The position numbers and the translations under genes are program-made. From JAPULR01 sp965238215 (GTDB lineage Bacteria; Chloroflexota; Dehalococcoidia; Lucifugimonadales; GCA-2712585), in the NCBI GenBank assembly GCA_965238215.1, contig OZ250180.1, forward strand, positions 1,116,001 to 1,180,000: DNA of 64,000 nucleotides. Reading direction: 5' to 3'. Numbering within the stretch: position 1 is the stretch's first letter; the number at the start of each line of letters is the position of its first letter. The notes below the pieces were generated by a model, which was not told the DNA's origin, searched no databases, and worked only from the letters and a program-made list of their open reading frames with translations. Below are positions 46,344-55,765 of this stretch, one piece after another.

Positions 46344-48833
46344 TTAGGCGACTTCTGCGGTGGCGGGGGTTTGGAAGCGGTTGAGTTCTTGAACTAGAAG
46401 CTGGTGATTTGGGTCGGTGAGGTGGGGGTCGCGGTGGAGGATGCGGGCGGCCTCGTTTCGGGCGTTGATGAGGACGTCCCGGTCGGAGAGGCGGGCCATT
46501 TTGAGGCTGGGGAGGCCGCTCTGTCGGGTGCCGAAGAGGTCGCCGGGGCCGCGGAGTTGGAGGTCGACTTCGGCGAGCTTGAATCCGTCGTTGTACTTTT
46601 CGATGGCCTCGAGGCGCTCTCGAGCGTTGTCGGAGGGGTCTTCGGCCAAGAGCAGGCAGAAGCTCTTGTGAGGGCCGCGTCCGACGCGTCCGCGAAACTG
46701 GTGAAGCTGGGCGAGGCCGAATCTGTCGGCGGACTCGACCATCATGACGGATGCGTTGGGGACGTCTATGCCCACCTCGACGACGGGGGTGGAGACGAGG
46801 ATGTCGAGGTCGTGGTTGTGGAAGGCGGTCATGACGGCGTCCTTTTCGCGGGAGGGCATGCGTCCGTGGAGGATGCCGACTCGTAGGTCGGGGAAGACGT
46901 GGCGGCTGATACGCTCGTATTCCTGGGCGGCGGCCTTTGCTTCGGTGAGCTCGGACTCCTCGATTAGGGGAAAGATGATGAATGCCTGGCGGCCCTTTAG
47001 AATCTGCTCTCTCAGGAAATCGTAGGCCAGGCTGCGCTTGTCCGGGTCTACGCGGCGGGTGACGATGGGGGTACGGCCGGGGGGCATCTCGTCGATGGTG
47101 GAGATGTCGAGGTCGCCGTAGAGGGTGAGGGCGAGGGTGCGGGGGATGGGAGTGGCGGACATAATGAGCACGTGGGGAGTGGTCTGACCCTTGCCGCGGA
47201 GGGCGGCGCGCTGCATGACGCCGAAGCGGTGCTGTTCATCGACGACGGAGAGGGCCAGGTTGGGAATCTGCATGGTCTGCTGGATGAGGGTGTGGGTGCC
47301 GATGATGACGCCGAGGTGGCCGTCGGCGGCCTTCTGCTGAAGGTTGGCACGGAGGGACTTGCGGGTGCTGCCGGTGACGAGGCCGACAGAGATGGGCTTG
47401 CTGTCGGGATCAAGAGAAGCCGTGACTAGGTTCTCTTCCTGGATGGGGTTGTGGAGGCGGCTCATGAGCTGGCAGACGGTCTTGAAGTGCTGCTCGGCGA
47501 GGACTTCGGTGGGCACCATGATGGTGCCCTGAAGGTCCATGGCAGCGACGGCGAGGAGGGCGGCGACGGCGACGACGGTCTTGCCGCTGCCGACTTCGCC
47601 CTGGAGGAGGCGGTTCATGGAGGGGGAACCCTTGGCCATGTCTGCGAGGGTCTCCTGGAGGCAACGCTGCTGGGCTCCGGTGAGGGTGAAAGGCAATCCA
47701 TCAAGGAATGCCTGGACGGCGGGGCCAGAGGCGTCGATGGGCTTGCCCTGGGCTGCGTCCTTCCACTGTCGACGGCGTTGGAGGACGGAGATTTGAAGGA
47801 GGAGGAGTTCGTCAAAGGCGAGGCGGCTGCGGGCTTCTTCGTAGGAGTCGGGGGATTTAGGGAAGTGGGCGTAGAAGACGGCTTTGGGAAGGGGCATCAG
47901 GGGGAGGCGGGTGAGGGTGTCTTGGGGGAGGAATTCCTGGATGCTAGGGGACCATCGTTGGAGGGCGTTCCAGATGATGCGTCGGAGGGTGCGGGCGTGT
48001 AGGGCCCGGGTGAGGCGGTGGACGGGCAGCAGGCGAGCGGTGTGAATGAGGGGGAGACCGTTGATGATTATGTCGTATTCGGGGGACTCCATGACGGGGG
48101 AACCGCCGAAGGTTTCGATTTTGCCGCTAAGGGCGACTTTGCGGCCCGGCTTGAGTTGGCGAGCCAGGAAAGTATTGCCGAACCAGATGACGGAGAGGTT
48201 GCCAGTTTCGTCGCCGACTATAGTCCGGGTGGCGGGCTGGCCCTTTTTGCCCAGTCTAACTTGGGAGGATTCCCAGACGACGGCGAATACAGTTGCGTCC
48301 TGCCCGATTTTCAGGTCGGCAATCTTGGCGCGGCGGGAGTAGTCTTTATGGTAGCGGGGGAAGTGGTAGAGGAGGTCCCGGATAGTGTGAACGTCGAGCC
48401 GGGCCAGCTTTTCGGTGGTTTTGGCATCGACGCCCTTTAGGTTGGTGACGGTTTTGTGGAGGGCTTCCGGGTCGGGCGGCGGCGGTTGCTTGGGCGGGGA
48501 GGGTTTTGGCGAAGGAGAACGCCTGCGGAGGGCGGATGCAGTGGCTGATTTGGGCTTTGTTGGTTGTGGGCGGTCGCCGGGGGAATCCAACAGGTCGAGA
48601 CAGGTCGAGACCCACTGGGCGCGCTGGGCGGGAGTCATTCGGGAGTAGGGACGGTCCAAGAGCTTGCTGGCGTCGGCAGTCTTGGGGAAGTGGACGCTGA
48701 GTTGGGGGCGGCACTGAGCGATGAAGGCGTCCAGGCCGTTGATAACGACCTCGTTTGTGAATCCTTTGGCCTGTTCCATACAAAGGATGTTGCGGAAGGA
48801 GTTGAGGAGGCGGTCTTCCTGGCGGGCCGACAT
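46344..48833 (-). CDS. recG: ATP-dependent DNA helicase RecG
   Basis: Branch-migrating helicase for fork reversal and recombination, 829 residues. OB-fold wedge domain in the N-terminal third ('DLLYHFPRYHKDYS', 'VWFGNTFL'-type), Walker A G-E-V-G-S-G-K-T, DEAD-box variant D-E-Q-H-R-F-G, 'SATPIPRTLALTLYGDLDIS', 'ATPVVEVGIDVPNA'-type motif V and 'QFRGRVGRG' motif VI. The first ~110 residues are a lineage extension. Belongs to the conserved neighbourhood rpmB-fakA-fakB-recG. Confidence 0.97.
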   Translation of the reverse strand: MSARQEDRLLNSFRNILCMEQAKGFTNEVVINGLDAFIAQCRPQLSVHFPKTADASKLLDRPYSRMTPAQRAQWVSTCLDLLDSPGDRPQPTKPKSATASALRRRSPSPKPSPPKQPPPPDPEALHKTVTNLKGVDAKTTEKLARLDVHTIRDLLYHFPRYHKDYSRRAKIADLKIGQDATVFAVVWESSQVRLGKKGQPATRTIVGDETGNLSVIWFGNTFLARQLKPGRKVALSGKIETFGGSPVMESPEYDIIINGLPLIHTARLLPVHRLTRALHARTLRRIIWNALQRWSPSIQEFLPQDTLTRLPLMPLPKAVFYAHFPKSPDSYEEARSRLAFDELLLLQISVLQRRRQWKDAAQGKPIDASGPAVQAFLDGLPFTLTGAQQRCLQETLADMAKGSPSMNRLLQGEVGSGKTVVAVAALLAVAAMDLQGTIMVPTEVLAEQHFKTVCQLMSRLHNPIQEENLVTASLDPDSKPISVGLVTGSTRKSLRANLQQKAADGHLGVIIGTHTLIQQTMQIPNLALSVVDEQHRFGVMQRAALRGKGQTTPHVLIMSATPIPRTLALTLYGDLDISTIDEMPPGRTPIVTRRVDPDKRSLAYDFLREQILKGRQAFIIFPLIEESELTEAKAAAQEYERISRHVFPDLRVGILHGRMPSREKDAVMTAFHNHDLDILVSTPVVEVGIDVPNASVMMVESADRFGLAQLHQFRGRVGRGPHKSFCLLLAEDPSDNARERLEAIEKYNDGFKLAEVDLQLRGPGDLFGTRQSGLPSLKMARLSDRDVLINARNEAARILHRDPHLTDPNHQLLVQELNRFQTPATAEVA

Positions 48834-49493
48834 GACAGGGGAAGTTTACCACGAAGGGTTGGGGCGTTAGGGTGACGGGGGGAATTAGGCGTGGAGCGGC
48901 GAGATTCTTCGACTGCCCTGCGGTCAGAATGGCATGTGGGGGAGGGCGCTGCGCTCAGAAAGACGGGCACCCACAAGGGTCGCCCGTACAGGGGAAGGGG
49001 AAGGGAGGCGTTGGGAGGATGGGGTGCGAGGATGAATGCTGGATTCTCGCCCCTGTCTTCGCGGGGCAAGGCTCTTCGCGGGAACAACGGAGGTGGGTGC
49101 GCGGGAATAACGGATGGGGCTGGAATGAGGATGAATGAGGGGAAGGGCGGTTCGCGAACCGCCCCTACCAGAGATGGCTAATATGCCGGTGGTTTGTTTG
49201 TGAGGCAATGACATGTGCCGGAAGGAGGGGCTGGAAGGGGGGACGGGTGGGGGAGGGATCGCGGAATGGGCGAGGAGTGCGTCCGATTAAGGAGTGGTTC
49301 AAAACTGCCCCTGCGGGACGGAGGGAAATGGAGCGGGTTGGGCGTGGGGGGCACACTGGATTCCCGCCCTCGTCTACACGAGGGCAGGCTCTGCGCGGGG
49401 AAAACGGAGGGGGTTGGAAGGTTCAGGGGGTGAATTAAGACGGGTACCGTTATAGGCGGCGCCTGTCTTTGTTACGGCAGAGGGGTTTGGGGG
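48834..49493. repeat. 660-bp intergenic repeat field
   Basis: R1 at 48901-48940, an R5-like unit (CACCCACAAGGGTCGCCCGT) at about 48964-48995, R3 at 49038-49090 and 49358-49407, R4 at 49140-49169. No gene seen. Confidence 0.8.
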
Positions 49494-50351
49494 TTATTTG
49501 GAGGTGCGGACGACGATTCCAACCATGCCGGGACCGGTATGAACACCGATGCTGGGGCCAGGGCGGACAATGGGAATTTCATTGGTGGGAATGAGGCGTC
49601 GGATGTCGTTGTAGAGAGTCTCGGCGTCCTGGAGAGCGTCGTTGTAGATGATGCAGCCCTCAGCGATGCCTCCCAGGCCGTCGGCAATTTTGACGAGGCG
49701 TTGGAGACCCTTGCGGCGGCTGCGGACGCGGTCGTAGCGTCGCACCTCGCCGTTCTGAATGGCAAGAATGGGCTTAACGCTTAGCATGTTGCCGAGAAAG
49801 CCCTGGGCCTTGCTGATGCGCCCGCCCTTGACGAGGTATTCCAGGGTATCCAAGAGGAAGTAGCCTCTGATTCGGGGGATGGCAGTTTCTATCTCCGCGG
49901 TGACGTGTTGGAAATCGCCACCGTCGCTGAGGGCCCTGGCGGCGCCAAGGACGACAAGGCCGAGACCCATGGAGGCGGACTGGGAGTCGATCACCTCGAC
50001 CTGAGCGGGGTTTTTGAGGCTTCTCTTGGCCTGGACGGCGGAGTTGTACGTGCCGCTAAGCTTGGCGGATACGTGGATGGAGACGATCATGTCACGGGGA
50101 TCCTCAATAAGGGTCTCGTAGACTTCGGTGAAGTCCCCGATGGTGGGCTGGGAAGTGGTGGGAAGGGTCTCACTGTTCGCGAGGCGTTCGTAGAAGTCGT
50201 CGGTGCTGACGTCCAAGCCGTCCTTGAGGGTCTCGACCCTGCCGTCGTTGCTGGTGAAGTTGACGTAGGCGGGGACTACAGTGATGCCCAAATCGCGGGC
50301 GACTTCCGGGGAGATGTCCGAGGTGCTGTCGGTAACGATGCGTATGGTCAT
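49494..50351 (-). CDS. fakB: DegV-family fatty-acid-binding protein (FakB)
   Basis: Binds a fatty acid and presents it to FakA for phosphorylation. 285 residues from Met 50351, with AGGAAG upstream; the frame-open extension to 50492 is an Arg-rich read of the fakA end and is rejected. Motifs: 'IVTDSTSDIS' at the start, 'SQPTIGDF', 'SAKLSGTYNSA', 'ASMGLGLVVL', 'LEYLVKGGRISKA' and the C-terminal 'GPSIGVHTGPGMVGIV'. Lies 8 bases after fakA, so the pair is co-expressed. Confidence 0.93.
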   Translation of the reverse strand: MTIRIVTDSTSDISPEVARDLGITVVPAYVNFTSNDGRVETLKDGLDVSTDDFYERLANSETLPTTSQPTIGDFTEVYETLIEDPRDMIVSIHVSAKLSGTYNSAVQAKRSLKNPAQVEVIDSQSASMGLGLVVLGAARALSDGGDFQHVTAEIETAIPRIRGYFLLDTLEYLVKGGRISKAQGFLGNMLSVKPILAIQNGEVRRYDRVRSRRKGLQRLVKIADGLGGIAEGCIIYNDALQDAETLYNDIRRLIPTNEIPIVRPGPSIGVHTGPGMVGIVVRTSK

Positions 50352-50359
50352 GATACTTC

Positions 50360-51982
50360 CTATTCTACGGAGGCGATATAGTGATAGAAGGGTTGACCGC
50401 CGAAGACGGTCTCGACTTCGACGCCGGGGAGGGCGTCTTGAAGCCGCCGGGCGGCGGTCTGGGCTTGGGGTTCTTGAACGTCGCCGCCCCAATAGAGGGT
50501 GACGACGGCGCCGGAGGCGGGGTTGGCGGCAAGGATTGCGCTGTGGGCCACATCGTGGACGTGGTCGCCGATGGTGGTTAGGACGCCGTCGAGAAGGCCG
50601 ATGACGTGTCCCAGCGCAACGGGCTTACCGTCCATTATAGTATCGCGATGGGCGGTGGTGACTTCCACGGTGTGGAGGTCATGAATGGAGTCTTCCATGG
50701 CCTGCAGGACCTGGGTCTGGGGGATCTCGGGGACGTAGGAGAGCAGCGACGCGATGCCCTGGGTCTGGCTGGTGGTGGGGATGACGTGGAGGGTGACATC
50801 GGCTATGGCGGCGGCCTGGCGGGCGGTGAGGATGACGTTGGAGTTGTTGGGGAGGATTACGACGTTTTCCGCGCCGGTGGCCCTGGCCGCCTCCAGCAGT
50901 TCTTGGGCGCTGGGGTTCATGGTGCGCTGGCAGGGAACTATGGAGTGACAGCCGAGGTCGTCGAAGAGGTCAACGAACCCTTCTCCCCAGGCTACGGCGA
51001 CGACGGCGAGGGCCGGGACGTCCTGTTGCCGGGCGTGGAGGGAAAGGAACCCCTGGTGCTGCTGGCTAATGTCGTCCACCTTAATGCCTATAGTGCTGCC
51101 AAGGGTGGCTCCGTGGGCTATGACCTCGTCGGGTTCGAAGGTGTGGATGTGAACCTTAGCGAGGGAGGAGTCGCCGATGACTATGAGGGAGCCGCCTTTT
51201 TCGGAGAGGTAACTTCGAAGGGCGGCCATCTCTATGTCTACGCCTTCAATCATGAACTCGGTGCAGAAACCGTATTCCTCGGACTGGGTGGCTTCAAGGA
51301 ACTCCTGGCTGATGGCGGGCAGGTCGGCGTTGGATGGAGAGGAGAGTTCTATTTCAAAGGTGTTTGGATCCTCGTCCAAGAAGGAGCAGAGAAAGCCCTC
51401 CATGATGACGACAACGCCTTGACCGCCGGAGTCTATGACGCCGGCGTCTCTGAGCACAGGGAGCATCGTTGGGGTCTTCGCGAGGGCATCTTTAGCTTCA
51501 TAGAGGGCGCTGTGCCAAAGGTTAAGGACGCCTTCGCCAGTGGTGGGCCGGTCGGAAGCACCCTTAGCGAAGCCGCGAAGGACGGTGAGCATGGTACCTT
51601 CGACGGGTTGGGAGACAGCGGCGTAGCTGGCCTCGGAGCCGGTGGCGAGGGCATTAGCGAGGGTTGCCGGATCAGCGGAGTCGACGTCCTGGAGGCCCTG
51701 AGCGAAACCGGCAAGGAATTGGGAGAAGATGACGCCGCTGTTGCCGCGGGCCCCGAAGAGGGCGCCGCGGGCGGCTTCCCGGGCGACGGCGGAGAGGGAG
51801 GGGGTGTCTACGGACTGCAAGCGGGTATCCACGGACTGCATGGTGAGGAGCATGTTGGTGCCGGTGTCGCCATCGGGAACGGGGAAAACGTTGAGGGCGT
51901 TAATGGCGTTGCTGTACCGCTGCAGGCAACGGGTCGCTGCGTTCAGGGCGGCTTTCAGCCGGTGGCCATTAAGGTTGTCCAT
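50360..51982 (-). CDS. fakA: Fatty acid kinase catalytic protein (FakA, DAK2/DhaL-YloV type)
   Basis: Phosphorylates fatty acids bound to FakB to acyl-phosphates for phospholipid synthesis. 540 residues: N-terminal DhaL-type kinase domain with 'VFPVPDGDTGTNM' and 'GARGNSGVIFSQFL', a middle domain ('YGFCTEFMIEG', 'GDSSLAKVHIHT') and a C-terminal DegV-like domain ('ENVVILPNNSNVILTA', 'VPTTSQTQGIASLL'-like). Divergent from rpmB across about 105 bases, followed by fakB. This order rpmB/fakA/fakB/recG is widely conserved and supports the assignment. Confidence 0.93.
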   Translation of the reverse strand: MDNLNGHRLKAALNAATRCLQRYSNAINALNVFPVPDGDTGTNMLLTMQSVDTRLQSVDTPSLSAVAREAARGALFGARGNSGVIFSQFLAGFAQGLQDVDSADPATLANALATGSEASYAAVSQPVEGTMLTVLRGFAKGASDRPTTGEGVLNLWHSALYEAKDALAKTPTMLPVLRDAGVIDSGGQGVVVIMEGFLCSFLDEDPNTFEIELSSPSNADLPAISQEFLEATQSEEYGFCTEFMIEGVDIEMAALRSYLSEKGGSLIVIGDSSLAKVHIHTFEPDEVIAHGATLGSTIGIKVDDISQQHQGFLSLHARQQDVPALAVVAVAWGEGFVDLFDDLGCHSIVPCQRTMNPSAQELLEAARATGAENVVILPNNSNVILTARQAAAIADVTLHVIPTTSQTQGIASLLSYVPEIPQTQVLQAMEDSIHDLHTVEVTTAHRDTIMDGKPVALGHVIGLLDGVLTTIGDHVHDVAHSAILAANPASGAVVTLYWGGDVQEPQAQTAARRLQDALPGVEVETVFGGQPFYHYIASVE

Positions 51983-52088
51983 ATTATTGCTGGGCGTGCT
52001 CGTGGCATCGCTCCTTGAAAAGGGAGTTTTATGTATGCTAAGGTTTTAGAAAGATTCTAGCCATTTGCTAAAGTGAAAGTCAATTTAG

Positions 52089-52301
52089 GTGAATGCCGTG
52101 AAATGTGAGCTTTGCAACAAGATAGGGGTAGCCGGGAACAACGTAAGCCACTCAAAGCGGCATACCAAGACGCGTTTTTTGCCGAACATACAGCGGCTTA
52201 CGCTGCCCATCAACGGGGTGCGGAAGCGGGTGAAGATCTGCACTCGGTGCCTTCGGACCATGCACAAGACGCCGAAGGTGCGGGTGAAGTCTCGGGCGTA
52301 G
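52089..52301 (+). CDS. rpmB: 50S ribosomal protein L28 (zinc form)
   Basis: 70 residues. 'C-E-L-C' near the start and 'C-T-R-C' near residue 50 form a four-cysteine zinc ribbon; 'NNVSHSKRHTKTRFLPNIQ' is the L28 core. The frame opens at GTG 52089; GTG 52098 gives V-K-C-E-L-C directly after AGGTGA and is a good alternative start. Divergent from fakA. Confidence 0.95.
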   Translation: MNAVKCELCNKIGVAGNNVSHSKRHTKTRFLPNIQRLTLPINGVRKRVKICTRCLRTMHKTPKVRVKSRA

Positions 52302-52482
52302 AGGCTGGGCGTTTGGTGACCTTCTAACGCCCGGTTCCGGCGTTTCTTTTTCCACTGGGTATTGCCTACCGTGGGTAACGTGCGCATGAAATTGCTGTGG
52401 TTTAGGTGAGGCCTCTTAGTGGCTGGGATGGATTCCGGCTTTCGCCGGAATGACGGTTGGGCGCGGGTTCAGCCCCATTGAG

Positions 52483-52513
52483 GGGGATGGGTCCCCGCAT
52501 TTGCGAGGACAAG
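52483..52513 (+). repeat. R2 repeat
   Basis: GGATGGGTCCCCGCATTTGC... unit, 3' of rpe; a related GATTCCGGCTTTCGCCGGAA palindrome lies at about 52429-52448. Confidence 0.75.
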
Positions 52514-52537
52514 AGGGGTGAGGGATTGCCTGAGGGT

Positions 52538-53209
52538 TTAGGGGAGGCTGCCTCGCAGCTTGGCCATAGCGTCGGCGACGGATTCCTGACGGTTGAAGAC
52601 GGCGGAGCCGGCGATTAGCGTGTGCGCCCCAGCGTCGACGACGGTGGAGGCTGTTCGGGCATTGACGCCGCCATCGACTTCCAGTTCCACGTCGTAGCCC
52701 CTTTCGTCGATGATCGCCCTAAGACGGCTGACCTTGTTTAAAACTTCGGGTATTAGGGTCTGGCCGCCGAAGCCGGGGTTGACGGTGAGGATGAGTACGA
52801 TGTCGAGGAAGGGCAGGACTTCCTCGATGGAGGCTATGGGTGTAGCGGGGTTGAGGGCCACACCGGCACGGCAGCCGCCGTCTTTGATTTGCTGGATTAC
52901 CCGGTGGAGGTGAGTGCAGGCCTCGGCGTGGACGGTGACGTGGTGCACGCCGGCTTGGATGAAGTCGGGGATGCGGCGCTCCGGTTCGACGATCATGAGG
53001 TGGGCGTCCAGAGGCAGGTTAGTGTAGGGCTTGAGGCCCTCGATGACCACGGGGCCGAAGGTTATGTTGGGGACGAACCGGCCATCCATGACGTCCAGAT
53101 GGATATAGTCGGCGCCTGCTTCGGTAGCTTCGGAGACTTGCTGGCCCAGCCTAGCGAAGTCGGCGGAGAGGATGGACGGGGCCAGTTTGACCTTCGGGCT
53201 AGGATTCAT
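52538..53209 (-). CDS. rpe: Ribulose-phosphate 3-epimerase
   Basis: Interconverts ribulose 5-phosphate and xylulose 5-phosphate. 223 residues from Met 53209, overlapping the argH end by 11 bases; GGAGA lies just upstream within argH. Motifs: 'LAPSILSADFARLG', 'HLDVMDGRFVPNITFG', 'DAHLMIVEPE', 'LTVNPGFGGQTLI' and 'EVDGGVNARTA', with catalytic Asp residues and metal His all present. The extension to 53296 lies in argH and is rejected. Confidence 0.96.
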   Translation of the reverse strand: MNPSPKVKLAPSILSADFARLGQQVSEATEAGADYIHLDVMDGRFVPNITFGPVVIEGLKPYTNLPLDAHLMIVEPERRIPDFIQAGVHHVTVHAEACTHLHRVIQQIKDGGCRAGVALNPATPIASIEEVLPFLDIVLILTVNPGFGGQTLIPEVLNKVSRLRAIIDERGYDVELEVDGGVNARTASTVVDAGAHTLIAGSAVFNRQESVADAMAKLRGSLP

Positions 53210-54545
53210 CGGCAGTCTCCAACAGTTTTCTGGCGTCTTGAAGGGCGGCGTTGACCTGACGGGGTGCGGTTCCGCCTGGGACGTCCCGGCTCGCAACGGA
53301 GCCTTCGAGAGTGATTTTCAGCACGTCTTCGTCGAAGAGGGGGGAGAAGCGGCGGTATTCTTCCAGGGATAGCTGATGGATTTCCTTGGAATGGTCGCGG
53401 GCGTAGATCGAAGCTATACGGAGGATTCCGTGGGCTTCGCGGAAGGGCATTCCGCGAGCCACGAGATAGTCGGCGAAGTCGGTGGCCAGCATGTTGCCGG
53501 TCTGTGAGGCGTCTTCCATGCGGGTGGGATGAACGGTCATGGTTTCAATCATGCCGGCGAAGACTTGGAGGGTGGACAGGAGGGTGTCGACGGTGTCGAA
53601 GAAGCCTTCTTTGTCCTCCTGAAGGTCGCGGTTGTAGGTGAGGGGGAGGCCCTTGAGGGTGGTCAGGATGGCCATAAGGTGCCCGTAGACGCGGCCAGTC
53701 TTGCCGCGGCCGATTTCGGCAAAGTCGGGGTTTCGCTTCTGGGGCATGATGCTGCTGCCGGTGGCGTACTGCTCGGCAAGGGTGATGAAGCCGAATTCCT
53801 GGGAGGACCAGAGGACGAGCTCTTCGCCGAGCCTTGAGAGGTGCATCATGGAGATGGCGGCGGCGGCGTGGAATTCTAGGAGGAAGTCCCGGTCGGCGAC
53901 GGCGTCCATGCTATTGGCGCTGATGGAGTCGAAGCCGAGCTTATCTGCAACGAACTGGCGGTCGAGGGGGTAGGGGACGCCGGCGAGGGCGCCGCTGCCG
54001 AGAGGGAGGATGGCGGCGGAGTTCCGGCATTGTTGGAAGCGCCGCTTGTCTCTCTGGAGCATGTGGAAATAGGCGAGTAGGTGGTGGGCGAGCAGGACGG
54101 GTTGGGCGCGCTGGAGGTGGGTGTAGCCCGGCATGATAACGGCGGTGTGCTGTTGAGCCTGTTGCAGGAGGGCCTTTTGGAGGTGGACGGTGGCTTCGAC
54201 GGCCTTCCGGCAGATTTTCATGGCGTAAAGGCGCACGTCGGTGGCGACCTGGTCGTTGCGGGAGCGGGCGGTGTGAAGCTTCCCGGCAACGTCGTCGATC
54301 TTCTCTTTGAGGCGAGCCTCAACGTTCATGTGGATGTCTTCGAGTTCCGGACGCCAGGGGAAGGTGTCTTCCTCGATTTCCTGCTGGATGCTGAGGAGGC
54401 CGCGGCGGATGGCTTCGGCCTCTTCCTCCGCGATGATGCCCTGCTTGGCTAGCATGAGGGCGTGGGCAATGGAGCCGCTTATGTCTTCGCGGTAAAGGCG
54501 GCGGTCGTAGTGGATGGAGACGGTGTATTGGTCGAACGGCTGCAT
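53199..54545 (-). CDS. argH: Argininosuccinate lyase
   Basis: Last step of arginine synthesis, splitting argininosuccinate into arginine and fumarate. 448 residues. The superfamily signature G-S-S-I-M-P-Q-K-R-N-P-D and 'TARSRNDQVATDVRL' are intact, as is the catalytic 'GYTHLQRAQPV'. The N-terminus starts at M-Q-P-F-D-Q-Y-T-V-S-I and lacks the L-W-G-G-R-F segment that usually precedes it by 10-15 residues; reading further upstream does not reveal it. So either the start is eroded or this lineage is short. It is cut off from argG by an accessory stretch of 2.7 kb, and overlaps rpe. Confidence 0.95.
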   Translation of the reverse strand: MQPFDQYTVSIHYDRRLYREDISGSIAHALMLAKQGIIAEEEAEAIRRGLLSIQQEIEEDTFPWRPELEDIHMNVEARLKEKIDDVAGKLHTARSRNDQVATDVRLYAMKICRKAVEATVHLQKALLQQAQQHTAVIMPGYTHLQRAQPVLLAHHLLAYFHMLQRDKRRFQQCRNSAAILPLGSGALAGVPYPLDRQFVADKLGFDSISANSMDAVADRDFLLEFHAAAAISMMHLSRLGEELVLWSSQEFGFITLAEQYATGSSIMPQKRNPDFAEIGRGKTGRVYGHLMAILTTLKGLPLTYNRDLQEDKEGFFDTVDTLLSTLQVFAGMIETMTVHPTRMEDASQTGNMLATDFADYLVARGMPFREAHGILRIASIYARDHSKEIHQLSLEEYRRFSPLFDEDVLKITLEGSVASRDVPGGTAPRQVNAALQDARKLLETADES

Positions 54546-54773
54546 ATCAGAGGAGGCTTGGCTTTGGCGCGGATTTCTGCTCGCAGATACTATACACCAG
54601 ATGGGGCGGGAAGGGGATGATTTGTTTTAGAGGAAGAAGCGGATGGGTCATGAGAGCAATGTTATGCCGCGATTGCTGCGGTGATGGTATGCTATCAGCA
54701 AGTAATCACTGGTAGGACCATTTGGAAGTAGCGATGTTCGATTGTCAGGTTTGATTCGGCGGATAAGCAGCCT

Positions 54774-55133
54774 GTGCCGGTAGTAGGCAAGTCACGGGAG
54801 GGCTGGTTTCTTGCCCTATTTGTGCTGCAGTTTATCCTGTACACAGGCATTCTCACTTACTACGAGCATGTGGTCAATGGAAAGGATGGGCTTTCTACCT
54901 TTGTAGCAGTGCTTGGGGGAATGCCCGGGATAATTGCGCTGTCAACTGCCAGTACGATTGTATTTCTGGAGGGATTAGAGATGCTATCTGAAAGATATCT
55001 GAAGAGACGGTATGAAGAGGGCAAGGCGGAAGGGTTGAGGTTATGGGAGGAGTGGAATCGACGTCGGATTGAGGCGGAGAACGCCGGGGTGGAGTTCAAT
55101 GAGCCTCCACCTTCGGGTCGGAACGGGAAGTAG
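54774..55133 (+). CDS. Small membrane protein with EEGKAE...EPPP tail (copy 1)
   Basis: 119 residues. Two hydrophobic segments (W-F-L-A-L-F-V-L-Q-F-I-L-Y, and G-I-I-A-L-S-T-A-S-T-I-V-F-L) are followed by E-R-Y-L-K-R-R-Y-E-E-G-K-A-E-G and W-E-E-W-N-R-R-R-I-E-A-E ... F-N-E-P-P-P. I know this tail from uncharacterised proteins of SAR202-like Chloroflexota; no function is assigned. It is the most complete of three tandem copies. Its first codon is GTG. Confidence 0.6.
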   Translation: MPVVGKSREGWFLALFVLQFILYTGILTYYEHVVNGKDGLSTFVAVLGGMPGIIALSTASTIVFLEGLEMLSERYLKRRYEEGKAEGLRLWEEWNRRRIEAENAGVEFNEPPPSGRNGK

Positions 55134-55163
55134 GGGAATTTTGGGGCAAGGGCTGGGTTTAGA

Positions 55164-55448
55164 GTGAGACGATCGAGAGAGAACAGATACTGGTATTCTG
55201 CAGGGTTGCTGGGGGATGCTACAGGCGCATTAGGTGTGCTATCTGAGTGGCGTTCGAGAAAAGGATCTGAAGAGGGGAAGGCCGAGGAGTTTAAGTTAGG
55301 TAAGGCAAGAGGGTTTGAAGAGGGGTTGAAGGAGGGCAGGGCGGAAGCATTGAGGGCGTGGGAGGAGTGGAATCTGCGGCGCGTGGAGGCGGAGGGGGCT
55401 GGGAGGAAGTTCACGGAGCCGCCTCCTTCGAGACGGAACGGGGAGTAG
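55164..55448 (+). CDS. Tail paralogue, copy 2
   Basis: 94 residues sharing the charged tail (E-E-G-K-A-E, A-W-E-E-W-N-L-R-R-V-E-A-E, F-T-E-P-P-P) and G-x-x-x-E-E-G repeats, but the two membrane segments are replaced by an unlike N-terminus with weak hydrophobicity. Likely a degraded or rearranged duplicate of copy 1. Confidence 0.45.
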   Translation: MRRSRENRYWYSAGLLGDATGALGVLSEWRSRKGSEEGKAEEFKLGKARGFEEGLKEGRAEALRAWEEWNLRRVEAEGAGRKFTEPPPSRRNGE

Positions 55449-55546
55449 GGGCCAGCCGGAGCATCAAAAGGCCAGTCCCCAGAGGTTTCGCTGCGAAAGG
55501 GCTTCGGTGCAACAGGTGATTAGCTGTCTGCCAATAGTGATTAGAG

Positions 55547-55699
55547 ATGCTATCTGAAAGGTATTTGAAGAGACGGTTTGAAGAGGGCAAGGCGGAAGCG
55601 TGGCGGGTTTGGGATGAGTGGAATCGGCGGCGCGTGGAGGCCGAGCGGGAGGGTCGGGAGTTCGAGGAACCGCCGCCGATGTTGAAGAGGAGGACGTGA
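55547..55699 (+). pseudogene. Tail paralogue, copy 3 (fragment)
   Basis: Only the tail remains: M-L-S-E-R-Y-L-K-R-R-F-E-E-G-K-A-E-A-W-R and W-D-E-W-N-R-R-R-V-E-A-E ... F-E-E-P-P-P to a TGA. The nucleotide context GATTAGAGATGCTATCTGAA matches copy 1 exactly, showing a tandem duplication with loss of the 5' half. Confidence 0.65.
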
Positions 55700-55765
55700 A
55701 GGGCGGCGAGATTCCTCGCTGCGCTCAGAATGGCATGCAACTCGCTAAAAGGGACTGCTGCTAAG

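Noticed and set aside
50606..52018. 470-residue plus-strand frame opposite fakA
   Set aside because: Shadow of fakA in a GC-rich genome; fakA shows clear family motifs, the antisense does not.
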